DNA from: an uncultured Eubacteriales bacterium
Lineage (GTDB): Bacteria; Bacillota; Clostridia; Oscillospirales; Acutalibacteraceae
DNA: 9,847 nucleotides
Assembly: GCA_948933715.1 (NCBI GenBank)
Contig: CAQZPH010000030.1
Span: 1-9,847 of the forward strand
Direction: 5' to 3'
In this document: positions 1 to 5,443 of the stretch, piece by piece
How the letters are laid out: every line of letters starts with the position of its first letter
How positions within the stretch are numbered: position 1 is the stretch's first letter
Translations under genes and position numbers: made by a program
Notes under the pieces: model-generated
What the model was told of the DNA's origin: nothing
Seen by the model: only the letters and a program-made list of their open reading frames with translations
The model's database searches: none

Positions 1-56
1 GAACCCCCGACCTGCTGATTACAAATCAGCTGCTCTACCAACTGAGCTACACCAGC
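1..56 (-). tRNA. tRNA-Thr (anticodon UGU), 3' end cut by the window edge
   Basis: Read on the minus strand, the gene begins at base 56 with the 7-nt acceptor strand GCTGGTG. This is followed by TA, the D-arm GCTCAGTTGGTAGAGC, and an anticodon arm GCTGA-TTTGTAA-TCAGC whose loop carries TGT, i.e. threonine. The window ends inside the T arm (GGGGGTTC), so about 20 nt, including the 3' acceptor strand, lie outside. A promoter with correct spacing sits just upstream (80-108). The identity rests on the anticodon and on clear cloverleaf geometry. Confidence 0.95.
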
Positions 57-79
57 GAATGCATTCCTTACAGTTAAAT

Positions 80-108
80 AATATATCATGATACTTTAAA
101 CTTGTCAA
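80..108 (-). promoter_or_regulatory. sigma-A promoter of the tRNA gene
   Basis: On the minus strand there is a perfect -35 TTGACA (108-103), a 17-bp spacer and a -10 TATATT (85-80) preceded by an extended -10 TGA. The predicted start is near base 73, giving a short leader before the tRNA 5' end at 56. Spacing and both boxes match the housekeeping sigma consensus. Confidence 0.8.
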
Positions 109-212
109 GACATTTTTAGATAGGAAAAGAAAAAATTTTACTTATAAAACTCACCAAACGCTTTAAATTTTCATAGATAATAAAAGAGAAAAAATAACGC
201 GGAGGTAATTAT

Positions 213-1184
213 ATGTCATATAAAGGTATTGATGTAAGCTTTTATCAAGGTGACATTGATTGGACACGAGTTGCTGAAAGTGGTATAGAATTTGCTATGA
301 TACGTGCCTCATATGGGAGCGATGGCGTTGATCCTCAATTTGCAAACAATATGCAAAACATCGAAAGCACCCCCATTGCACGTGGAGCATATCATTTTTG
401 TTATGCCCTTTCTCCTGAAGAAGCTGTTATCGAAGCCAACCATTTTTTAAACACAGTTTCTCCATATAAGTTCAACTATCCATTAGTACTAGACCTTGAA
501 TACGAACCATTATTATCCCTAGGTCGAGAAACTTTAAATAATATAGCTTTATCATTTTGTGATACTGTAGAACGAGCCGGATACTATACTATGATTTATG
601 CAAACTTAAATTGGCTTGTTAACTATCTTGACATGGATGTTCTTAATAGGTTTGATGTTTGGCTAGCTCAATGGGGACCAAAGCCAACATTTAGCGGCAA
701 CTTTGGTATATGGCAATATTCATCCACCGGAACAGTGAACGGCATAAATGGTGATGTTGATATGGATATTTCATATAATGATTATCCTACAATAATAAAA
801 AACAAAGGTTTAAACGGTTCTGGCGATGGAACAACCCCCCCACCTACACCTGATCCAAGTGAAACATTTAATTATACTGTCGTATCAGGCGATAATTTAT
901 GGAACATCTCGCAAAGGTTTTTAGGCTCTGGTTCAAGGTACCCTGAAATTGTCTCACTAAACGGGTTAACATCCACCGAAATATACCCAGGTCAAGTACT
1001 AAAGATTCCTGGTTCTCAGTCAGAAAATCCAAGATTTTATACTGTTGTATCAGGCGACAACTTGTGGAACATAGCGCAAAGGTTTTTAGGTTCTGGTTCA
1101 AGGTACCCAGAGATTGTTTCACTAAATTCACTAAACTCAAGCACAATATACCCAGGTCAAATCTTAAAAATACCAGAGCAATAA
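213..1184 (+). CDS. GH25 lysozyme (N-acetylmuramidase) with two C-terminal LysM domains
   Basis: 323 residues. Residues 4-190 form a glycoside hydrolase family 25 domain, a muramidase that cuts the MurNAc-GlcNAc beta-1,4 bond of peptidoglycan. Visible hallmarks are GIDVSFYQG with the conserved Asp7, VLDLEYE with the acidic D94/E96 pair, IWQYSSTG at 166-173, and VDMD at 182-185. A Pro/Thr linker (207-217) leads to LysM domains at 219-266 and 275-321, which bind peptidoglycan glycan. The start is fixed by GGAGGT at 201-206, 6 nt from the ATG. There is no signal peptide or membrane segment, so release would need a holin, lysis or a non-Sec route. That is typical of phage-type endolysins, but no holin or other phage gene is in the window. 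The next gene converges on it and shares the terminator at 1192-1221. Function is confident; the biological role is not. Confidence 0.94.
   Translation: MSYKGIDVSFYQGDIDWTRVAESGIEFAMIRASYGSDGVDPQFANNMQNIESTPIARGAYHFCYALSPEEAVIEANHFLNTVSPYKFNYPLVLDLEYEPLLSLGRETLNNIALSFCDTVERAGYYTMIYANLNWLVNYLDMDVLNRFDVWLAQWGPKPTFSGNFGIWQYSSTGTVNGINGDVDMDISYNDYPTIIKNKGLNGSGDGTTPPPTPDPSETFNYTVVSGDNLWNISQRFLGSGSRYPEIVSLNGLTSTEIYPGQVLKIPGSQSENPRFYTVVSGDNLWNIAQRFLGSGSRYPEIVSLNSLNSSTIYPGQILKIPEQ
867..1175 (+). repeat. tandem LysM-coding repeat in the lysozyme gene
   Basis: Two copies of about 144 bp (867-1010 and 1035-1175) encode nearly identical LysM domains. Both contain TVVSGDNLWNI, QRFLGSGSRYPEIVSLN and IYPGQ(V/I)LKIP. 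The DNA is also highly similar, with long identical blocks such as GCAAAGGTTTTTAGG, so the duplication is recent or maintained by gene conversion. Confidence 0.85.
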
Positions 1185-1191
1185 ACAAACA

Positions 1192-1221
1192 AAAAATAAG
1201 CCCTTTTTAGGGCTTATTTTT
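1192..1221. terminator. bidirectional terminator between the convergent lysozyme and large leader protein genes
   Basis: A 13-bp perfect stem (1192-1204 with 1209-1221) has a TTTT loop and a GCCC/GGGC core, flanked by A-rich DNA on the left and T-rich DNA on the right. It follows the lysozyme stop by 7 nt. It is the only convincing hairpin downstream of the minus-strand gene ending at 1321, so it probably serves both. The core AAGCCC/GGGCTT is the same as in the terminator at 5409-5443. Confidence 0.85.
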
Positions 1222-1320
1222 ATTAACTTTATTCTTAATTTTGCTTTTTACCTATTGATAAATATTTAAGAGAATAATATTCTATCAATATTTGTGCTTT
1301 ATATTGCACTAATTTTTTCT

Positions 1321-4300
1321 TTACAGTCCCTTTGGACCTTCATTATATTTTTCATAAAAAGTTTTTAGTGATGTTACCTCATCTTCCTTTAATCCTATTG
1401 GGGTAAAATAATTATTACGCCCGGGGGCTAACACTTGCCAACTCTTAGTAGTTTCATTATATTTTAAGTATTTAAATATATCGGTAATCTCTTTTAGTAA
1501 AGTTTCTCTATCACTATTTTCTACATAGTTAATATCACCACTAATGAACTCTAAATAATCTCTTACCGCTTCTATTCTTATCGGTACTTCACGCTCCTGA
1601 TCATACCATTTTGTGCTACTATTCTCTTGTTCTCGAACTTTATAAGGTACTTTTGCACTTTTGGTAACATCTTGTAAATCTCTTTCATCTTTACTTGCAT
1701 TAGTTGCATCATATTCTCCATACCTTTGTGGGGAATTCCATCTACCAGTAATTTTAAATTCGAATATCGCAAATCTATCGTTTCTTGATATTTCTATAAC
1801 GTTACCATTGATATCTTTTATTCCATCAGCCACAGCTTTATTACTTTTAAAATGTTTAACCAAAAATTCAACATCTTCTTTTAGTTTTTCTCTATCTCCT
1901 GCTGGAACGTTCCCCATATTACCTTCAACTCTTCTTAAATAATTCACTACATATTTCACCATTTTTTCCGTTAAGAATCTTGGTGGAGCTTCATAAGTGA
2001 GTTCACTTACGTCGGCTTCTTGTTTACCTTCAGGCGATGCAGCTTCGTGTGCTCGGGATGATTTTCCCTCGGTCGCTGCTGCTTTTCCGTCGCCTTTCAC
2101 CTCTTCAGATACTCTTTGGATATCTACAGATGCATCTGTTTTTTCTTCGACGCTTTGTGTTTCCCCTGATACTTCTTGATCGACTCTTCCAGCTTCACCT
2201 TCCGGTTCTTTATTTTGGTCTCCCTCAACTGTTATTGTTTCTTTTTCAACTCTTTGTGACTCCACTAATGTTTCTTGGTTAGTTTCAGTTTCCTGGTCAA
2301 CTACCTCTGTACTATCTCCTTGAATATTAGCATCAGCTGTTTCTACCATAGGAGCTGCCACTTCAACTTCAGCTTCAGTTGTACCTACACTGTCTCCTTG
2401 AACACTAGCATCTTCCGTCTGAATGTCTTCTCCTTGCACTCCCTTTTCAGCTGTTTCTACCATAGGAGATGCCACTTCAGCTTCAGCAGTACCTACACTG
2501 TCTCCTTGAACGCTAGCATCTTTCGTCTGAGTGTCTTCTCCTTGTACTCCCTTTTCAGCTGTTTCTACCGTAGGAGCTGCCACTTCAGCTTCAGTTGTAC
2601 CTACACTGTCTCCTTGAACGCTAGCATCTTCCGTCTGAGTGTCTTCTCCTTGTACTCCCTTTTCAGCTGTTTCTACCGTAGGAGCTGCCACTTCAACTTC
2701 AGCTTCAGCAGTACCTACACTGTCTTCTTGAACGCTAGCATCTTCCGTATCAGTGTCTTCTCCTTGTGCCCTAGTTTCAACTGTCTCTACCGTAGAATCA
2801 TCTGTATCAAAAGAAGATTCTACTACCTCAATTTTGATATTTTCAGCCTCAGCGTCTTCTTGCCTTTCAGTATTAGTTCCTGGTCTTCCTTTTACATCTC
2901 CTTTATCCTCATAACTTTCAAGACAATATGCATTGGCAAAATCTTTTATTATAGTATAGTCAGCTTCGGATATAATCTGTGGTGTTGTGAACCATTTCAC
3001 TAGTTTTCCTAGTGCTGATTTTTTCACTTCATAAAATGCTGTACCATCTTTGCCCTTCTTTTCAGTCATCCAACCAAATACTTCTTTAACGTCTTTTTTC
3101 AAGGCCTCTTGGTCAGACTCCTTAACATTATCAAGGTTTCCATTAATGCCTTTTAAATAATCGGCCAATTCTATTACCAGTCTCTCACGACTCTTCATAT
3201 CTCCTAAAAGAGACTGACCTTCATAAGTAACTCTTTCATCATCAACAGAGAAGATTTTCATACCTCCAAATCCAGACTCTTCATCTTCTTCATCTTCTTC
3301 ATCTTCTATTTTGAGGTTTTGGGTATTATCCGATACGTTTGAAGCAATTTTAGTTTTCTCTTTTTCTATGGCAGAAGTTTCTTGGCCAACTGCAGACGAT
3401 GCATCTTCGTGTTCTCGATAAGATTCCTCCTCGGGCGCTGCTGCTTTTTTGTCACCTTTTGTATCTTTAGATTCTCCTTGATTATCTACATATACATTTG
3501 TTTCTTCATCAGCACTTGTTTGCTCAGCTAATATTTCTTGATCACTTTCAGCATCAGCTTCTTCCTGTTCTCCTATTGATTCTTCATCAGCTGTTGCAAA
3601 CTCTGGGTCAACTTGTGTTTCTTTTTGTGCTCCTTCTTTTCCTATTTCGCTTTCCACCGTCTCCTCATTTTCTTCTTGAACAAGAGGTCTTTCTGCATCA
3701 GTTTCTTTATTACTCTGGGTCTCCTCGGATGCTTTCGTTTTGTTTTCTGTCTCTTCTATAACTTCCTTTTCAAAATCTTCTTTTTCTACAGCATCAACTA
3801 CCGCAGACTCATCTCTAATTATCGATGAATCCATATTATTATAGTTATCGTCAAAATCTATTATCATTTCTGCATCTTCGCTACTTATCTTATATTCCAC
3901 ATTATCTTGTCTAATCGTCCAAGTACCATGATCAAAACGAATATAACTTCTTACAAATTCAACGTTTTTTAATAAACCTTCTCTAACCTCTTCTGGAACT
4001 TTTTCAATATTACCATCAATAGTTCTTAAATAATTTGCTATATCAGCTACCATAGTTGCACGGAAATTCTCATTCGATTGCACTTCATAAAATATTTGCT
4101 CATTTGTATGTTCTGGCTCACTTTCATCCTTAACATCTTCTTTTCTTTCTTCACTTTCTTTATCGCTTTGTATATATTCCTCTGGAGCCATTTTTTCTAT
4201 ATCTTCTTCATCACTAAATCTTTCTTCATCAAGTTGATCTTGTAGACCTCCGAATATAGATCCTTCTTCATCTTCTTCGTAGTCAAATCTTCCTTTGTCA

Positions 4301-4959
4301 AATCGCTCTTGTAAACGTCCAAATATAACATCTTCTCCTTGATCCATATTTTCTTCTTCAATTTTCCCAGCAATAACCTTGTCGTCGCTATTGAGGGGAG
4401 ATTGGTTTATTTGTTCACTCTTTTCATTCTGCTGAGTTTGCGCATTACCTTCTTGCGCGGCCTTGTTTGGAGTATTTTTTTCTTTAAACTCTTTTGTGCT
4501 CAATTCATTTGGATACTCGTTATCATTTTCTTCATTTGTTTGGTTTTCATTTTCTTGTTTTTGGGTTTCTTGTCTCTCAACTGGGGCACTTATAGAAATT
4601 GACGGGTTCAAGCCATCATTATAAGATAAAAAATCTTTAGCTGATGTGCCCCCAAGTGATAAAAGCAAAACAGTAGAAAGGCCTATTGCAGCACTTCGAG
4701 CAGAAAGGCCTCCACTTACTTCTAATAGTTCTTCTTCACTTAATTCAGTATATTTTTGGTTTGCAAAAGACATCAGTTCATCAACAGTAAAACCCAGCCC
4801 TTTTTTCTTGGCTAAAGGCAAAATTTCATCTTCTATTAGTTTTTTAATTCCATCAAAATCTGATTGTTTACTTTTTATTCTCTCATTAACTTTTATAAGT
4901 TCTGTCTTTAATCCTTCATCTTTTTCTGCTAAATCATAAAACTTTTTAACATTCTCCAT
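1321..4959 (-). CDS. giant acidic protein with Nif11-type double-glycine leader, tandem linker repeats and four copies of an unrecognised ~80-residue module
   Basis: 1212 residues. Residues 1-84 are a Nif11/NHLP-like leader ending ELSEEELLEVSGG, so cleavage is expected after Gly84. A hydrophobic stretch follows (about 92-107, AIGLSTVLLLSLGG). The rest is strongly acidic and rich in E, D, Q, T and S. Four copies of an ~80-residue module (about 299-374, 588-682, 995-1070, 1126-1207) share a YL-x3-(I/V)-x-G-(N/D) core, then NV or a near match and a helical stretch with LKKDV/LKEDV. FG(G/R)(M/L) elements occur at 213, 236 and 564. Residues 723-888 are near-identical 36/38-residue repeats. No C-terminal sorting signal or membrane anchor is visible. 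The RBS is AGGGGG at 4974-4969, 9 nt from the ATG. It has its own promoter (5027-5055) and is a paralogue of the 617-residue protein upstream. Known Nif11 leaders are usually fused to short RiPP cores; a 1.1-kb-residue cargo is unusual. Export by a C39-peptidase ABC transporter is inferred. Function unknown. Confidence 0.9.
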   Translation of the reverse strand: MENVKKFYDLAEKDEGLKTELIKVNERIKSKQSDFDGIKKLIEDEILPLAKKKGLGFTVDELMSFANQKYTELSEEELLEVSGGLSARSAAIGLSTVLLLSLGGTSAKDFLSYNDGLNPSISISAPVERQETQKQENENQTNEENDNEYPNELSTKEFKEKNTPNKAAQEGNAQTQQNEKSEQINQSPLNSDDKVIAGKIEEENMDQGEDVIFGRLQERFDKGRFDYEEDEEGSIFGGLQDQLDEERFSDEEDIEKMAPEEYIQSDKESEERKEDVKDESEPEHTNEQIFYEVQSNENFRATMVADIANYLRTIDGNIEKVPEEVREGLLKNVEFVRSYIRFDHGTWTIRQDNVEYKISSEDAEMIIDFDDNYNNMDSSIIRDESAVVDAVEKEDFEKEVIEETENKTKASEETQSNKETDAERPLVQEENEETVESEIGKEGAQKETQVDPEFATADEESIGEQEEADAESDQEILAEQTSADEETNVYVDNQGESKDTKGDKKAAAPEEESYREHEDASSAVGQETSAIEKEKTKIASNVSDNTQNLKIEDEEDEEDEESGFGGMKIFSVDDERVTYEGQSLLGDMKSRERLVIELADYLKGINGNLDNVKESDQEALKKDVKEVFGWMTEKKGKDGTAFYEVKKSALGKLVKWFTTPQIISEADYTIIKDFANAYCLESYEDKGDVKGRPGTNTERQEDAEAENIKIEVVESSFDTDDSTVETVETRAQGEDTDTEDASVQEDSVGTAEAEVEVAAPTVETAEKGVQGEDTQTEDASVQGDSVGTTEAEVAAPTVETAEKGVQGEDTQTKDASVQGDSVGTAEAEVASPMVETAEKGVQGEDIQTEDASVQGDSVGTTEAEVEVAAPMVETADANIQGDSTEVVDQETETNQETLVESQRVEKETITVEGDQNKEPEGEAGRVDQEVSGETQSVEEKTDASVDIQRVSEEVKGDGKAAATEGKSSRAHEAASPEGKQEADVSELTYEAPPRFLTEKMVKYVVNYLRRVEGNMGNVPAGDREKLKEDVEFLVKHFKSNKAVADGIKDINGNVIEISRNDRFAIFEFKITGRWNSPQRYGEYDATNASKDERDLQDVTKSAKVPYKVREQENSSTKWYDQEREVPIRIEAVRDYLEFISGDINYVENSDRETLLKEITDIFKYLKYNETTKSWQVLAPGRNNYFTPIGLKEDEVTSLKTFYEKYNEGPKGL
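2296..2793 (-). repeat. tandem 108/114-bp repeats coding a 36/38-residue acidic linker
   Basis: Four full copies and one partial copy lie head to tail: 2793-2680 (114 bp), 2679-2572 (108), 2571-2464 (108), 2463-2350 (114), then a degenerate partial copy to about 2296. Each encodes (T/M)VETAEKGVQGED..T.DASVQGDSVGT.EAEV..(A/S)P with few substitutions, the first copy being the most diverged. The 6-bp difference is presence or absence of an extra Val-Glu pair. All unit lengths are multiples of three, so gain or loss of copies keeps the reading frame. Confidence 0.9.
4708..4959 (-). other. Nif11-type leader region of the 1212-residue protein (residues 1-84)
   Basis: The segment starts MENVKKFYDLAEKD, has a KKGLGFTVDELMSFA core and ends LSEEELLEVSGG. 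That is the pattern of Nif11/NHLP leader peptides: an amphipathic helix, then (D/E)ELL(E)xVxGG before the cleavage site. It contains an extra segment around residues 24-45 relative to the shortest leaders. It is about 75% identical by eye to the leader at 7038-7295, and is more conserved than the cargo, as expected if one exporter reads both. Confidence 0.8.
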
Positions 4960-5026
4960 CGGTACATACCCCCTCTCTAACTAGACTAGTTTGCTAAAAT
5001 TTTTAACCTATAATACATCTTTTTAT

Positions 5027-5055
5027 ATAATATCACAAAATAGTGTTTTTGTCAA
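5027..5055 (-). promoter_or_regulatory. promoter of the 1212-residue protein gene, with embedded inverted repeat
   Basis: On the minus strand: -35 TTGACA (5055-5050), a 17-bp spacer and -10 TATTAT (5032-5027) with an extended -10 TG. The perfect inverted repeat ACAAAA-N6-TTTTGT spans 5052-5035, overlapping the -35 box and spacer. The same arrangement occurs upstream of the paralogous gene (7362-7390), so it may be an operator as well as a promoter. It leaves a 5' leader of about 60 nt. Confidence 0.75.
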
Positions 5056-5408
5056 GCCGTTTTATTGGTGATTATGACGAACCAATCTTTAAAATCCAGG
5101 TTATTTATATTATAAGCTTATTATCCTTTTTAATACTATAAAAGTAGCATAGTTTTTAGTAAAGATCTATATATCTCTAAGTGGCCAACGTGATATGTTT
5201 AACTTGCTATTTTATCAAAAAGTAATTTTTCAGGAGAACACACTATATAGCCACAATGGCAAAACGTCCATTTAAAACCGAATTATAGTATAGATAAAAG
5301 CGCATTAAAGTTTCAATATACAGCACACTTTTTTTACTCCACAAATATCCATATCCCAACCATCAAATATGCCATATAAAAAATATTTTTATTACCTATA
5401 AAATTGGC
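5056..5408. other. intergenic region between the two leader protein genes
   Basis: No intact gene is visible. About 5107-5157 aligns with the DNA upstream of the paralogous gene (about 7434-7488), both containing TATTATAA..(C/T)TATTAT and CTTT(TT)AATACT. This indicates that the duplication included upstream sequence. A short sortase-like remnant lies at 5243-5299. The rest (about 5160-5240 and 5300-5408) shows nothing I can assign. Confidence 0.5.
5243..5299 (-). pseudogene. remnant of a sortase C-terminus
   Basis: One minus-strand frame reads NSVLNGRFAIVAI then TAG. The intact sortase in this window ends NSTPNGRFVVVAKK. The NS-x2-NGRF-x2-VA pattern, including the catalytic-Arg tripeptide GRF, is kept, and the DNA shares an unbroken 14-base block AAATGGACGTTTTG. 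The TLSTC cysteine motif just upstream is lost (LYY). Position supports the call: it sits before one leader protein gene just as the intact sortase sits before the other. The match is short, so chance similarity is not excluded. Confidence 0.5.
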
Positions 5409-5443
5409 AAAAAAGTAAGCCCCAAAATGGGGCTTACTTTTTT
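5409..5443 (-). terminator. terminator of the 617-residue protein gene, overlapping its stop codon
   Basis: A perfect 15-bp stem (5409-5423 with 5429-5443) has a 5-nt loop and a GCCCC/GGGGC core, followed on the minus strand by TTTTTT. The first two bases of the stem are part of the TAA stop codon at 5444-5442, so there is no 3' spacer. Confidence 0.9.

Noticed and set aside
868..1188. 106-codon frame on the minus strand opposite the LysM repeats
   Set aside because: It lies wholly inside the lysozyme gene on the other strand, mirrors the LysM duplication, and has no RBS or family resemblance.
2296..2793. Possible CRISPR array
   Set aside because: The units are 108/114 bp, contiguous, in frame and coding, with no short repeat and unique spacer alternation.
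2275..3003. 242-codon plus-strand frame rich in Phe, Ser, Tyr and Cys
   Set aside because: It is the antisense of the tandem repeats in the large leader protein; its own periodicity is inherited from them. No promoter or RBS is visible.
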